Of a DNA stretch of 64,000 nucleotides, positions 1 to 9,468 are shown piece after piece. This DNA comes from Eubacterium sp. AF36-5BH (GTDB taxonomy: Bacteria > Bacillota > Clostridia > Lachnospirales > Lachnospiraceae). Within the stretch, counting starts at the first letter, position 1; the number at the start of each line of letters is the position of its first letter. The position numbers and the translations under genes are program-made. Under the pieces are notes generated by a model. That model saw only the letters and a program-made list of their open reading frames with translations, searched no databases and had not been told where the DNA came from. The stretch spans positions 186,001 to 250,000 of the forward strand of contig NZ_QTVG01000003.1 of the NCBI RefSeq assembly GCF_003460505.1, in the 5' to 3' direction.

Positions 1-284
1 GAACCGTAGTTTTCCTTTATCCACCAGGCAAGTTTAATCAACTCTCCCTCAACTGATGTAGCATTTTCTACAACAGAATGAATTGGTTTCATTTTACTTA
101 CATCAAAGCCGGGGGTATCTGTTATTTCAATAACATATCCTGAAATAAGTCTGTTTCCTCTTCCAAAAGGAATCATTACGGCTGTTCCTACGGATATTTT
201 ATCTTCAAGTTCTTTAGGTATGATGTATCCGAAAGGACGGTCTAATTTTTCATGTGAAATATCAACTATTATATTTGCAAACAT
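1..284 (-). CDS. priA: PriA (primosomal protein N'), N-terminal part, cut by window edge
   Basis: The first 94 codons of a gene that continues off the left edge. The translation starts MFANIIVDISHEKLDRPFGY and continues with a VGTAVMIPFGRGNRL segment, which is the start of the 3'-DNA-binding domain of the PriA restart helicase family. In that family the protein reloads the replisome at stalled forks. The start ATG (282-284) has an AAAGGATGG-type ribosome binding site just upstream. It lies 55 bp after folD on the same strand, so co-transcription is likely. The helicase motifs lie outside the window, so the call rests on the N-terminal domain only. Confidence 0.85.
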   Translation of the reverse strand, partial: MFANIIVDISHEKLDRPFGYIIPKELEDKISVGTAVMIPFGRGNRLISGYVIEITDTPGFDVSKMKPIHSVVENATSVEGELIKLAWWIKENYG

Positions 285-339
285 ACAACCATCCTTTCAT
301 TATAAACATCTTTTTTATGGCTAATAAGTGAATTAGCCT

Positions 340-1185
340 TTATTTGTTTAATTCTACACTTCTTAAGCAGTTCACTAATAACATTGTAACTGTCATAGGG
401 CCAACGCCTCCCGGAACAGGAGTAATTGCACTTGCAACCTGTGAAACCGAATCAAAATCCACATCTCCACATAACTTGCCATTCTCATCTCTGTCCATAC
501 CAACGTCAATTATTACAGCACCTTCTTTTACATAATCAGCTGTAACAAACTTAGCTTTTCCAATTGCGGCTATTAAAATATCTGCTCTCTTTGTTACTTC
601 CTTTAAGTCTTTTGTTCTAGAATGAGCAATTGTAACTGTAGCATTTTCTTTTAACATTAACATTGACATTGGTTTACCAACAATGTTACTTCTGCCAATA
701 ACAACACATTCCTTGCCTGAAATTTCAACATCTGTTCTTTTTAGCATTTCAATGATACCTGCCGGTGTACATGGAAGAAATGTTTCTTCACCAATAACCA
801 TTTTACCAACATTTACAGGATGGAATCCATCAACATCCTTGTTACTGTCAATTGCAAGTAAAACTTTGCTTTCGTCAATGTGCTTTGGAAGTGGCAACTG
901 TACTAAAATACCATTTACTGCCTTGTCTTCATTTAAGTCATTAACTACTTTTAAAAGTTCTTCTTCTGTTGTTTCTTCAGGAAGTGCTAATGTTCTTGAT
1001 GTAATGCCTACATATTCACATGCCTTTTCCTTATTCCTTACATAAACTGCTGATGCAGGGTCATTTCCAACTTTAACTACAGCTAACGTAATTTCAACTC
1101 CCTGCTTTTTGTATTCAGCTACTTTTTCTTTTAGTTCTTCTTTTATTTCTGCTGAAATAGCTTTTCCATCTATAATCTTTGCCAT
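340..1185 (-). CDS. folD: FolD, methylenetetrahydrofolate dehydrogenase / cyclohydrolase
   Basis: This cytosolic bifunctional enzyme interconverts 5,10-methylene-THF, 5,10-methenyl-THF and 10-formyl-THF. The 281 aa length is standard. Visible family motifs are [15 protein letters not shown] (Tyr and Lys of the active site), [23 protein letters not shown], the NAD(P)-binding segment [11 protein letters not shown] and the C-terminal [16 protein letters not shown] ribosome binding site precedes the ATG. It sits downstream of fhs, which makes the 10-formyl-THF used by FolD, so the two form a one-carbon pair, separated by an inverted-repeat element rather than directly abutting. Confidence 0.97.
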   Translation of the reverse strand: MAKIIDGKAISAEIKEELKEKVAEYKKQGVEITLAVVKVGNDPASAVYVRNKEKACEYVGITSRTLALPEETTEEELLKVVNDLNEDKAVNGILVQLPLPKHIDESKVLLAIDSNKDVDGFHPVNVGKMVIGEETFLPCTPAGIIEMLKRTDVEISGKECVVIGRSNIVGKPMSMLMLKENATVTIAHSRTKDLKEVTKRADILIAAIGKAKFVTADYVKEGAVIIDVGMDRDENGKLCGDVDFDSVSQVASAITPVPGGVGPMTVTMLLVNCLRSVELNK

Positions 1186-1213
1186 TTCTTCTCCTTTTTA
1201 GTTCTGTTTTACT

Positions 1214-1350
1214 ATTTTGAGAATAAACAAATTAACGAAAGCACGCTTCCACTGCTTCCAGCTCGTAGCGGTTCTGTAAAGCTGCTTTCGTCACCTTTAT
1301 GAACCGACGGCTTCCAAGCACTTTCTTATAATGTTGTTTATTCTCAAAAT
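1214..1350. repeat. Inverted-repeat element between fhs and folD
   Basis: A perfect 17-bp inverted repeat (1214-1230 and 1334-1350) encloses about 103 bp that are visibly less AT-rich than the surroundings. Inside, ACGAAAGCA at 1235-1243 pairs with TGCTTTCGT at 1283-1291, and CGGTTC at 1269-1274 can pair with GAACCG at 1301-1306, so several alternative folds are possible. The motif GCTTCC occurs three times. There is no ORF. It resembles a MITE or a structured intergenic repeat more than a simple terminator, because neither side has a clean T-run. Its relation to the larger element at 13745-13947 (shared GGAAGC motifs) is an inference. Confidence 0.6.
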
Positions 1351-1419
1351 TTTCAAAACATACATTTTCTTATTTGTTCCACAGACAATGCGGTATACTT
1401 GAGCAACTCTGGAGTAATT

Positions 1420-3090
1420 CTAGAATAATCCTTGAATTTTTCCGTCGTCTGTTAAGTTGATTTCGTATGCTGCCGGTTTCTTTGATAAGCCAGGCATTGT
1501 CATTACGTTGCCTGTAAGTACAACTACAAAGCCTGCACCTGCTGAAATATATACGTCTCTTATGTTAATCTTGAATCCTGTAGGTCTTCCTAACTTACTT
1601 CTGTCATCTGATAATGAGAACTGAGTTTTGGCCATACATACAGGATAATCGCTGTATCCAAGTTTGTTTACGTTTGCAATTGCTTTTTCTGCTTCAGGTG
1701 AGTATGTAACTCCATCTGCACCGTAAATTTCTTTTGCAATTGTTTCAATTTTTTCTTTAATTGGCATATCATCAGGATATAAAGGTGCATAGTTTGAAGG
1801 TTTTGTTTCTATTGTTTCTATAACCTTTTCTGCTAATGCGATTCCGCCTTCTCCACCTTTTGCCCAAACTTCTGCTAATGCGAATTCACATCCTCTTTCT
1901 TCACAGAAGTTCTTAATGTATTCATATTCTGCTTCTGTATCTGTAATAAACTGGTTTAATGTTACTACTACAGGCACACCGAATTTCTGTAAGTTTTCAA
2001 TATGCTTTTCAAGGTTTACAATACCTTTTGCTAAAGCATCGAGATTTTCTTCTGACAAGTCTTCTTTTGCAACACCACCGTTATATTTAAGTGCTCTAAC
2101 TGTTGCTACTAAAACTACACAATCAGGTTTTAAACCTGCTTTTCTACATTTGATGTCTAAGAACTTTTCTGCTCCAAGGTCAGCACCAAAACCTGCTTCT
2201 GTAATAACATAATCTGCCATCTTTAAAGCTGTTTTTGTTGCCTTAACTGAGTTACATCCATGAGCAATGTTTGCAAATGGACCACCATGTACTAATGCAG
2301 GTGTATGTTCCAAAGTCTGAATAAGGTTTGGTTTCATGGCATCCTTTAATAATACTGCCATTGAACCTACAGCCTTAACATCTTTTGCTGTAACAGGTTC
2401 TCCGTCATATGTATAAGCAACAATGATTTTTCCAAGTCTTTCCTTTAAGTCTGCATAATCTGTTGCTAAGCATAAAATTGCCATAATTTCTGATGCTACT
2501 GTAATAACAAAATGGTCTTCTCTTACAGTTCCATCAACCTTACGTCCAAGACCTACAACAATATTTCTTAATACTCTGTCGTTAATATCCACACATCTTT
2601 TCCAAACAACCTGATTAGGATCAATGTTTAATTCATTGCCCTGCTGAATTGAGTTGTCAAGCATTGCTGCTAAAAGGTTATTTGCTGATGTAATAGCATG
2701 AAAATCTCCTGTAAAGTGAAGGTTTAAATCTTCCATTGGTACAACCTGTGCATACCCTCCGCCTGCTGCACCACCCTTGATACCAAAACATGGTCCAAGT
2801 GAAGGCTCTCTTAATGCGATAACAGCTTTTTTATTTAATCTACCAAAAGCTTCTCCAAGTCCTACTGTTACTGTTGTCTTTCCTTCTCCTGCCGGTGTAG
2901 GGTTAATAGCTGTAACGAGGATTAATTTTCCATCTTCGTTATCTTTGATACTTTCATAGTATTCATTTGAAATTTTTGCCTTATATTTACCATATAATTC
3001 TAAATCATCTTCCTGTAATCCTACCCTCTGAGCTACCTCTTTAATTGGTAGCATTTCTGCTTCCTGTGCAATTTCAATGTCTGTTTTCAT
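1420..3090 (-). CDS. fhs: Formate-tetrahydrofolate ligase
   Basis: This enzyme makes 10-formyl-THF from formate, THF and ATP, the entry step of the one-carbon pathway in many anaerobes. At 556 aa it has the usual full length. The family P-loop region is visible near residues 65-80 ([20 protein letters not shown]), followed by [20 protein letters not shown] and the HFTGDFHAI segment. It lies 15 bp downstream of ftsK and upstream of folD, all on the minus strand. An operon with folD is plausible, but the 234-bp gap between them contains an inverted-repeat element. Confidence 0.97.
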   Translation of the reverse strand: MKTDIEIAQEAEMLPIKEVAQRVGLQEDDLELYGKYKAKISNEYYESIKDNEDGKLILVTAINPTPAGEGKTTVTVGLGEAFGRLNKKAVIALREPSLGPCFGIKGGAAGGGYAQVVPMEDLNLHFTGDFHAITSANNLLAAMLDNSIQQGNELNIDPNQVVWKRCVDINDRVLRNIVVGLGRKVDGTVREDHFVITVASEIMAILCLATDYADLKERLGKIIVAYTYDGEPVTAKDVKAVGSMAVLLKDAMKPNLIQTLEHTPALVHGGPFANIAHGCNSVKATKTALKMADYVITEAGFGADLGAEKFLDIKCRKAGLKPDCVVLVATVRALKYNGGVAKEDLSEENLDALAKGIVNLEKHIENLQKFGVPVVVTLNQFITDTEAEYEYIKNFCEERGCEFALAEVWAKGGEGGIALAEKVIETIETKPSNYAPLYPDDMPIKEKIETIAKEIYGADGVTYSPEAEKAIANVNKLGYSDYPVCMAKTQFSLSDDRSKLGRPTGFKINIRDVYISAGAGFVVVLTGNVMTMPGLSKKPAAYEINLTDDGKIQGLF

Positions 3091-3105
3091 ATGCCTTCCT
3101 TCTCC

Positions 3106-6048
3106 TTATAAAATATTTTCAAATTCTTCCATGGACATTATGACTTTTCTAGGTTTGTTAGTTTCTTCCTGACCAACTACGCCTGCATCACATAACTGTT
3201 CCATAATACGTGCTGCCCTGTTAAAGCCAACACGAAATTGTCTCTGCAACATACTTGTAGAACCTTTTTTCTTTTCAATACATAACCTACCGGCATCTGC
3301 AAATAAAGGATCTCTGTCACTGTTACCATTGCTCATTGCTTCCTGATCTGTGGTTAATTTAGCATCAATTGATTCATCATATTCTGCCTCGCCACTGTTA
3401 TTTTTAATAAATTCTACTGTATCAAAAATTTCCTGGTCGGAAACATAAGCGCCCTGTAATCTGACAGGTTTAATATAACCTGCGGGATAAAATAACATAT
3501 CACCATTTCCCAAAAGTTTTTCAGCTCCATTCATGTCAATAATTGTTCTTGAGTCTGTACCCGATGCAACTGTAAGGGCAACTCTCGATGGAATATTTGC
3601 CTTAATAAGACCTGTGATTACATCAACAGAAGGTCTCTGTGTAGCAATAACCATATGAATACCTGCTGCTCTTGCAAGCTGTGCCAATCTACATATAGCT
3701 TCTTCCACTTCTTTTGCCGCAACCATCATAAGGTCTGCCAACTCGTCAATAACAATCAAAATCTGTGGGAGCTTGTCTGCCTTTTCGCCTAAGTCATCTA
3801 CCACATCGCCCGCTTCAACTTTTTTGTTGTAACTTCCAATATCTCTTGCTCCGGCTTTTGCAAACTTATTGTATCTTGTTGTCATTTCGGCAACAGCCCA
3901 ATTTAAAATACCTGCCGCCTTTTTAGGATCTGTAACAACATCATATAATAAATGAGGTATCTTGTTATAAACCTGAAATTCAACAACCTTTGGATCTATC
4001 ACAATAAGTCTTACCTCCTCAGGAGTTGTTCTATACAATATACTCATTAATATTGAATTGGTAAATACTGATTTTCCCGAACCTGTTGTTCCGGCAATCA
4101 GCATATGTGGCATTTTTGCAATATCTGCCACGACTACTTTTCCTGCAATGTCTTTTCCTGCCGGGAAAGCAAGTTTTGACTTATGATTCTGTAACTCTTT
4201 TGACATCAAAAGTTCTTTTAAACATACCGAATCACGTCCTTCATTTGGAATCTCAATACCTACAGCAGCCTTTCCCGGAATTGGCGCTTCAATTCTTATG
4301 TCTGCTGCTGCCATATTTAATTTAATATCGTCAGCTAAGCCTGTAATCTTGCTGACTTTTGTACCCATTTCAGGCTGTAACTCATATCTTGTAACAGAAG
4401 GTCCCTTACTAACATTTGTAACTTCCACTCTTACTCCAAAATTAGCCAAAACCTGTTTCAGTTTGTTAGCTGTTTCCATTAAGGATGCTCTTGTTACTTT
4501 GCTTGAGCCATTCTCACTGTCTTTTAAAAGATTGTAACTTGGCTTTTTGTATTTCAATTTCTTCTTAACAGGTGAAATAATTTTTCCTTCTGAAGGGATT
4601 TTCTTATTTTCATCTGCCACCGTTTCTGTTTCTAAAGAATCTACGCTGTTCACAACTTCGTTTTCACCTGCGCCACTGCTTGCTATTACATTATCATTAG
4701 CTGTGTTAGCAGTATCAGCCGCTCCTCCTGTGGAATTCATACCAAAAGGTTTTCTACTCATTGCTTTTTTGGCTTCCTCACTTACAATAATTCTTTCTTT
4801 TGGTGTAAATTCTCCGTCTGTTGCATGAGGATCATTTTCCACAACTCTGTTTTCTGCCTTCTTAGGAGTATTCTTTGCTTCTTCCTCGTAAGTGTAAACT
4901 GTGTCATCCTGAACAGGAACATCATCTAATACATCATCAATTCCTTCTATATGTATTTCATGTACTTCCTGACTATTATAATTATCTGCCAGTTCACTAA
5001 AGCCATCACCGTAACCATCAGGTAAAGAACTCTTAATACTAGGATTTTTTGCTACACTTTTCTTTTTAGAAGTTCTTCTATATGGTTCTTTTACAGCTTC
5101 TACTCTATCCTTTGGAACTAAATCATCCTGATTATTAATATCAATATTAGTCAGACTTTCTCCAAAGGTTGCAGAATCATTTTCATTAACAGCTTCTGCT
5201 GCCGCCTGATTACTTACCATATTGCTATCAGCAATTGGTTCATCACCTAATCTTGTATTTCCAAAATCTACACCTATTGCTCTTTGTTTTCTATACTGTC
5301 TTTCTATCTCACGCTGTCTGTCTTTTTCTTCTTTTTTTCGCTGTTTCTTTGTGGCAGCAATTTCACGTCTAACCTCTGCATCTTTGGCAGCATTTTCATA
5401 TACATCCATACCTCTGTTTCTTATGGCTGCCATAAAAGGTTTTTCCGTTAAAATAACAATTGAAATAATTAAAATTGCTAAAGACACAATATATGCACCT
5501 GTAAGTCCTAATAAAGAATGTAGAACCTTACCTAATATGCCACCTAGAATTCCGCCGCTAAAATTATTATTAGCAGATTCACGATAAATAGATATATTAG
5601 ACTGATTACTGCCTCCGTAACTTATCAGATGAAATAATAAGCAAAAATCAATATATGCAATAGCACCTGTTATTAACTTACTTACGATTCCTGAATTCAT
5701 TTCGTTAAAAACGATGATACCTACAAATATAACTAATACGATGGGGAAAATATATCCCATCCATCCAAAAGTTCCAAGCATAACAGAACTAAGTCTCTCG
5801 CCTATAATTCCGCATACACCATAATTGCTAAGGAAGAGAACTAACGCAACCGCAACCGCAATCCACAAATCAACTTCTTTTACAACTTTTTTGTGAGTTA
5901 TTGCTTTTTGTGCATTTCTCTTTCTTGTTTCCGATGCCTTACCAGCTCTTGATGTGCTTTTGGCATTGCTTCTACTTTTTGTTGTAGAAGTAGTCTTTTT
6001 CTTTGTATTTGATTTTTTGCCTCCACTTTTACTTTTTGTATTGGCCAC
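3106..6048 (-). CDS. ftsK: FtsK/SpoIIIE-type DNA translocase
   Basis: This membrane-anchored ATPase pumps chromosomal DNA through the closing septum. The 980-aa protein has a very basic Lys/Ser/Thr-rich N-terminus (residues 1-55), about four membrane segments (roughly residues 60-200), a long charged linker (about 210-500) and a motor domain with Walker A GTTGSGKSVF and Walker B ILIVIDELADLM. A C-terminal winged-helix gamma domain is present (FRVGFNRAARIMEQLCDAG), the part that reads the polar KOPS/SRS sequences. Whether it acts in vegetative division (FtsK) or sporulation (SpoIIIE) cannot be decided here. A ClpP/TepA-like gene lies just upstream, as in Bacillus. Confidence 0.94.
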   Translation of the reverse strand: MANTKSKSGGKKSNTKKKTTSTTKSRSNAKSTSRAGKASETRKRNAQKAITHKKVVKEVDLWIAVAVALVLFLSNYGVCGIIGERLSSVMLGTFGWMGYIFPIVLVIFVGIIVFNEMNSGIVSKLITGAIAYIDFCLLFHLISYGGSNQSNISIYRESANNNFSGGILGGILGKVLHSLLGLTGAYIVSLAILIISIVILTEKPFMAAIRNRGMDVYENAAKDAEVRREIAATKKQRKKEEKDRQREIERQYRKQRAIGVDFGNTRLGDEPIADSNMVSNQAAAEAVNENDSATFGESLTNIDINNQDDLVPKDRVEAVKEPYRRTSKKKSVAKNPSIKSSLPDGYGDGFSELADNYNSQEVHEIHIEGIDDVLDDVPVQDDTVYTYEEEAKNTPKKAENRVVENDPHATDGEFTPKERIIVSEEAKKAMSRKPFGMNSTGGAADTANTANDNVIASSGAGENEVVNSVDSLETETVADENKKIPSEGKIISPVKKKLKYKKPSYNLLKDSENGSSKVTRASLMETANKLKQVLANFGVRVEVTNVSKGPSVTRYELQPEMGTKVSKITGLADDIKLNMAAADIRIEAPIPGKAAVGIEIPNEGRDSVCLKELLMSKELQNHKSKLAFPAGKDIAGKVVVADIAKMPHMLIAGTTGSGKSVFTNSILMSILYRTTPEEVRLIVIDPKVVEFQVYNKIPHLLYDVVTDPKKAAGILNWAVAEMTTRYNKFAKAGARDIGSYNKKVEAGDVVDDLGEKADKLPQILIVIDELADLMMVAAKEVEEAICRLAQLARAAGIHMVIATQRPSVDVITGLIKANIPSRVALTVASGTDSRTIIDMNGAEKLLGNGDMLFYPAGYIKPVRLQGAYVSDQEIFDTVEFIKNNSGEAEYDESIDAKLTTDQEAMSNGNSDRDPLFADAGRLCIEKKKGSTSMLQRQFRVGFNRAARIMEQLCDAGVVGQEETNKPRKVIMSMEEFENIL

Positions 6049-6103
6049 TTTGCACCTCTTCTTTATATACTAAAACTAATTATACTTACACATAATCCTT
6101 TAT

Positions 6104-6132
6104 ATTTTACTATTAATCATACTTTTATTCAA
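6104..6132 (-). promoter_or_regulatory. Putative sigma-A promoter of ftsK
   Basis: Read on the minus strand, TTGAAT (6127-6132) and TAAAAT (6104-6109) are separated by exactly 17 bp. The site lies about 55 bp upstream of the ftsK start codon, after the ClpP/TepA-like gene. Confidence 0.5.
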
Positions 6133-6169
6133 GATGCCTATTTATTGCCTTTCATATTTTCTTATTTTT

Positions 6170-6826
6170 CTAAACATTTTTATCTTTTTCACTTATAAGT
6201 TGGTAAAGTTTGCCTATAGCATCTTTAAGACCGCCGATTTCATTTATTATTCCTTCGTCTACAGCCTGTTTTCCCACAAGAATACTTCCTACATCTTTTG
6301 TTAAAACTTCAGTTTCTGTCATTAATTCCATAAACCGTTCTTCTTTTATTTTGCTGTGAGTAATTACAAAATGATTAATACGCTGTTGTATTTTCTTAAA
6401 ATATTCATAAGTCTGTGGAACGCCAATAAACATGCCGTTCATTCTAACCGGATGAATGACCATAGTACCTGTTTCTACTATATAAGAATAATCTGACGCC
6501 ACAGCCAAAGGCACGCCTATTGAATGACTACCACCCAAAACTAAAGAAACTGTAGGTTTACTTAAACTTGCTATCATTTCTGCTATGGCAAGTCCACATT
6601 CCACATCTCCGCCTACTGTGTTTAACACAACAAGCAAGCCGTCTATTTCTTTGTCATCTTCAATACAGGCAAGTTTCGGTATAACATGTTCATATTTAGT
6701 TGCCTTTGTATTTTGTGACACATTTTCATGGCCTTCAATTTCACCTATAATACATAACAGATGTATTTTTTTATCCCTGTTATTATTTTCTAAATCGGTC
6801 TGTCCATATTCTTTTATTTCATCCAT
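6170..6826 (-). CDS. tepA: ClpP-like serine protease, TepA/YmfB family
   Basis: A protein of about 218 aa with the ClpP/crotonase-like fold of the TepA (translocation-enhancing protein) family, whose members sit next to spoIIIE/ftsK in Firmicutes. Visible are LLVVLNTVGGDVECGLAIAE (oxyanion region), LVLGGSHSIGVPLAVASDY with the candidate nucleophile Ser, and MVIHPVRM with the candidate His. The start was moved 16 codons downstream from the longest frame, which begins at a TTG, to the ATG at 6824-6826, because a perfect GGAGG lies 8-9 bp upstream of it. The substrate is unknown, and the function in protein export is known only for the Bacillus relative. Confidence 0.85.
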   Translation of the reverse strand: MDEIKEYGQTDLENNNRDKKIHLLCIIGEIEGHENVSQNTKATKYEHVIPKLACIEDDKEIDGLLVVLNTVGGDVECGLAIAEMIASLSKPTVSLVLGGSHSIGVPLAVASDYSYIVETGTMVIHPVRMNGMFIGVPQTYEYFKKIQQRINHFVITHSKIKEERFMELMTETEVLTKDVGSILVGKQAVDEGIINEIGGLKDAIGKLYQLISEKDKNV

Positions 6827-6872
6827 TTGTTGCACCTCCAATATTTTTCTTATATTATTGTGCAACTTTTTC

Positions 6873-6914
6873 AAAAAAATATAAGGTTAACAACAAATGC
6901 TGTTATTAACCTTA
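6873..6914 (-). terminator. Rho-independent terminator after hisA
   Basis: On the minus strand a 14-bp hairpin (6901-6914 with 6882-6895, one mismatch or so, 5-nt loop) is followed by an AT then seven Ts (6873-6880). It lies 36 bp after the hisA stop codon. Confidence 0.85.
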
Positions 6915-6949
6915 CTTAATAATGCTTTTAATTATTTATTATAATCGTA

Positions 6950-7720
6950 TTAACGGATATTCTTAATTTGTTCATAAGGCATAGGGCCACCAAACAAATC
7001 AATTGCACTGCCTATTGTAAAATCCATTCTGCCGTTAGAAATTTCTCTGAACTTTTGGATTTGTTCCATTGTTCCAATTCCGCCTGCGTATGTTATTGGG
7101 ATTTCTGTAAAGTCAGCCAGCAATCTCACCAACTCTTCTTCCATACCACCTGATTTTCCTTCTACATCTACGCCATGAATTAGAAACTCATCACAATACT
7201 CTGACAATTTTTTCAAAGTTTCCAAATTCACTTTTTCATCAGTGAATTTCTGCCATCTGTCAGTAACTATATAATATTGTCCATCTTTTTTTCTGCAACT
7301 AAGATCTAAAACAATGTGTTCTTTTCCAACAGCTTTTACAAGGCTTTTGAGATTTCCATAATTAACCTTTCCGTCCTTAAAAACAAAGGATGTTACAATT
7401 ACGTGAGTGGCACCTGCTTTTATATAATCATCTGCATTAATTGCCGTAACTCCTCCCCCTATCTGCATTCCATTAGGGTAAGCTTTAAGGGCAAACATTG
7501 CCTGTTTCTTAGATTCCTTAAAAAACTCTGAACCACCTGCATTTAAAATAATAATATGGCCACCTGTTAAATTGTCCTTCTTATATAATTGTGCAAAATC
7601 TTCAGCGTTTTTTTCAGACACAAAGTTTTCTTCTGCCTGATTTCCTTTATCTTTAAGACTACCGCCTACTAACTGTTTTACTTTTCCATTATGAATGTCA
7701 ATGCATGGTCTAAATTTCAT
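6950..7720 (-). CDS. hisA: HisA, eukaryote-type (HIS6-like) ProFAR isomerase
   Basis: A 256-aa (beta/alpha)8-barrel that should convert ProFAR to PRFAR in histidine biosynthesis. The N-terminus MKFRPCIDIHNGKVKQLVGG, the long insert with SEKNAEDFAQLY, the segment GGHIIILN, and the C-terminal ITYAGGIGTMEQI and FTIGSAIDLFGG match the fungal/plant HIS6 type more than the usual bacterial HisA (which starts MIIPAIDL). The catalytic Asp corresponds to the one in CIDIHNG. It stands alone, flanked by metY-like and tepA-like genes and closed by its own terminator, with no other his gene in the window. An alternative role as a related isomerase cannot be excluded from sequence alone. Confidence 0.82.
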   Translation of the reverse strand: MKFRPCIDIHNGKVKQLVGGSLKDKGNQAEENFVSEKNAEDFAQLYKKDNLTGGHIIILNAGGSEFFKESKKQAMFALKAYPNGMQIGGGVTAINADDYIKAGATHVIVTSFVFKDGKVNYGNLKSLVKAVGKEHIVLDLSCRKKDGQYYIVTDRWQKFTDEKVNLETLKKLSEYCDEFLIHGVDVEGKSGGMEEELVRLLADFTEIPITYAGGIGTMEQIQKFREISNGRMDFTIGSAIDLFGGPMPYEQIKNIR

Positions 7721-7813
7721 TTTACTCCTCGCTTGTTTTTACATTAAATTATGCATATTATTCTTTCATTTAATTCATTATTTTAATCTATTCTGCAATA
7801 TTTTCTAATTATA

Positions 7814-9088
7814 TTACTGATTAAGTGCCTGTTCTAAGTCTGCAATAATATCTTCTGCGTCTTCAATTCCTACTGAGAATCTAATCAAATCAGGCTGTAC
7901 TCCTGCTTCAATTAACTGTTCATCTGTCATCTGTCTGTGAGTATGACTTGCAGGATGAAGTACACATGATCTTGCATCTGCCACATGAGTTACAATTGCA
8001 ATAAACTTTAAGCTATCCATAAATTTAATAGATGCTTCACGACCACCTTTTATACCAAATGTTAAAACACCACAAGTTCCATTTGGCATGTATTTCTTAG
8101 CTCTCTCATAATATTTATCACCTTCAAGTCCCGGATAATTTACCCAGGCAACCTTGTCATTCTCACTAAGCCATTTTGCAACTTTATATGCATTCTCGCA
8201 ATGTTTAGGCATTCTTAAATGTAAAGTTTCAAGTCCTACATTTAATAAAAACGAATTATGTGGTGAAGGTATTGAACCTAAATCTCTCATAACCTGAGCT
8301 GTTGCTTTTGTTATATAACCGGCTTTTCCGAATTTTTCTGAATAAACTATTCCATGGTAAGAATCATCCGGCTGTGTCATTCCCGGAAATTTATCCCCAT
8401 GTGCCTGCCAGTCAAAATTTCCACTGTCAACAATCGCTCCACCTACCGCCATTGCATGACCATCCATATATTTTGTTGTTGAATGAGTAACAATATCTGC
8501 TCCGTACTCAAAAGGTCTACAGTTAATTGGTGTAGGGAATGTGTTATCAACAATAAGTGGAACTCCATGATTGTGAGCTGCCTTACTGAACTTTTCAAAA
8601 TCTAAAACTACTAAAGACGGATTGGAAATCGACTCCCCGAACACGCACTTTGTATTAGGTTTAAATTCCTTATCTAAGTCTTCAGGTGTAATTTCAGGAT
8701 CCACAAAAGTTACATCAATACCCATCTTCTTCATTGTAACACCAAACAAATTAAATGTTCCGCCATAAACATTAGATGAACATATTAAATGGTCTCCTGC
8801 CTCGCATATATTAAACACTGCATAGAAATTTGCTGCCTGTCCTGAGGATGTAAGCATCGCTGCAGCACCACCTTCTAAATCACAAATTTTCTGTGCCACT
8901 GCATCATTTGTTGGATTCTGAAGTCTTGTGTAAAAATATCCACTATCCTCTAAATCGAATAATCTTCCCATCTGGTCTGATGTATCATACTTAAATGTTG
9001 TACTCTGATAAATAGGTAAAACTCTTGGTTCTCCCTTTTTAGGTTGCCACCCCCCCTGCACACAAATTGTTCCTTTGTTATTCTCCAT
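7814..9088 (-). CDS. metY: O-acetylhomoserine sulfhydrylase (PLP-dependent, Cys/Met metabolism)
   Basis: This PLP enzyme of the Cys/Met metabolism family makes homocysteine from O-acetylhomoserine and sulfide. The 424-aa length matches the O-acetylhomoserine aminocarboxypropyltransferase subgroup (about 425-430 aa). Visible are the N-terminal TICVQGGWQPKKGEPRVLPI, the YTRLQNPTNDA segment, the PLP lysine in VTHSTTKYMDGH and the C-terminal RFSVGIEDAEDI. The ATG follows a GGAG site. A small membrane-protein gene lies 21 bp upstream. I see no SAM riboswitch in front of the unit. Gamma-lyase activity is possible in relatives. Confidence 0.9.
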   Translation of the reverse strand: MENNKGTICVQGGWQPKKGEPRVLPIYQSTTFKYDTSDQMGRLFDLEDSGYFYTRLQNPTNDAVAQKICDLEGGAAAMLTSSGQAANFYAVFNICEAGDHLICSSNVYGGTFNLFGVTMKKMGIDVTFVDPEITPEDLDKEFKPNTKCVFGESISNPSLVVLDFEKFSKAAHNHGVPLIVDNTFPTPINCRPFEYGADIVTHSTTKYMDGHAMAVGGAIVDSGNFDWQAHGDKFPGMTQPDDSYHGIVYSEKFGKAGYITKATAQVMRDLGSIPSPHNSFLLNVGLETLHLRMPKHCENAYKVAKWLSENDKVAWVNYPGLEGDKYYERAKKYMPNGTCGVLTFGIKGGREASIKFMDSLKFIAIVTHVADARSCVLHPASHTHRQMTDEQLIEAGVQPDLIRFSVGIEDAEDIIADLEQALNQ

Positions 9089-9109
9089 AATAAACGTACT
9101 CCTTTTCTC

Positions 9110-9313
9110 TTATTGTGGTTTGTAGTCTTTTAAACAAATATGACTGATAATACAGCTTATACAAAATAATACTGCTATTACAATTGTGGACACTAAAAAA
9201 AATGTCTTATTCATAATAGGTATTACAAAAACTGATATAAAAAACAGTACAAACAATACTGTTGTTATCTTGTTAAATATTTTTCCAATTTTAATTTTCT
9301 TCTCTTCTGTCAT
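9110..9313 (-). CDS. Small two-helix membrane protein, unknown function
   Basis: I do not recognise this 67-aa protein. It has a charged N-terminus (MTEEKKIKIGKIFNK), two hydrophobic segments at about residues 17-32 and 36-57, and a short polar tail. The ATG has an AAAGGATT ribosome binding site 5 bp upstream. A TATAAT box at 9358-9363 (minus strand) about 45 bp upstream suggests a promoter, though its -35 is poor. The gap to metY is only 21 bp, so the two probably share a transcript. Being a real gene is supported by the ribosome binding site and spacing, not by homology. Confidence 0.6.
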   Translation of the reverse strand: MTEEKKIKIGKIFNKITTVLFVLFFISVFVIPIMNKTFFLVSTIVIAVLFCISCIISHICLKDYKPQ

Positions 9314-9408
9314 ATTGAATCCTTTATTTAAATACTTTTATTTCTAGTAACTTAAATATTATAAATCATAATTCCTACAAATCATAGTGTTTTTGTACAT
9401 TTTTTAAA

Positions 9409-9452
9409 ATAGAAAAACCAGCTTTTAAGCCTATAGCTTAGAAGCCGGTTTT
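9409..9452 (-). terminator. Rho-independent terminator after pnp
   Basis: On the minus strand the arms 9436-9452 and 9414-9430 form a 17-bp hairpin with a few mismatches and a 5-nt loop, ending in a T-run (TTTTTCTATTTT). It begins 17 bp after the pnp stop codon. Confidence 0.85.
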
Positions 9453-9468
9453 CTATCTCTAAAATATA

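Noticed and set aside
319-338. Hairpin GGCTAA/TTAGCC just after folD as its terminator
   Set aside because: On the minus strand the stem is followed by As, not Ts; only the plus-strand side is T-rich and nothing is transcribed into it from there.
9314-9468. SAM riboswitch before metY
   Set aside because: No long conserved multi-stem structure; only the pnp terminator and a weak promoter are visible. The leader of the MetE-like gene (53743-53860) also lacks one.
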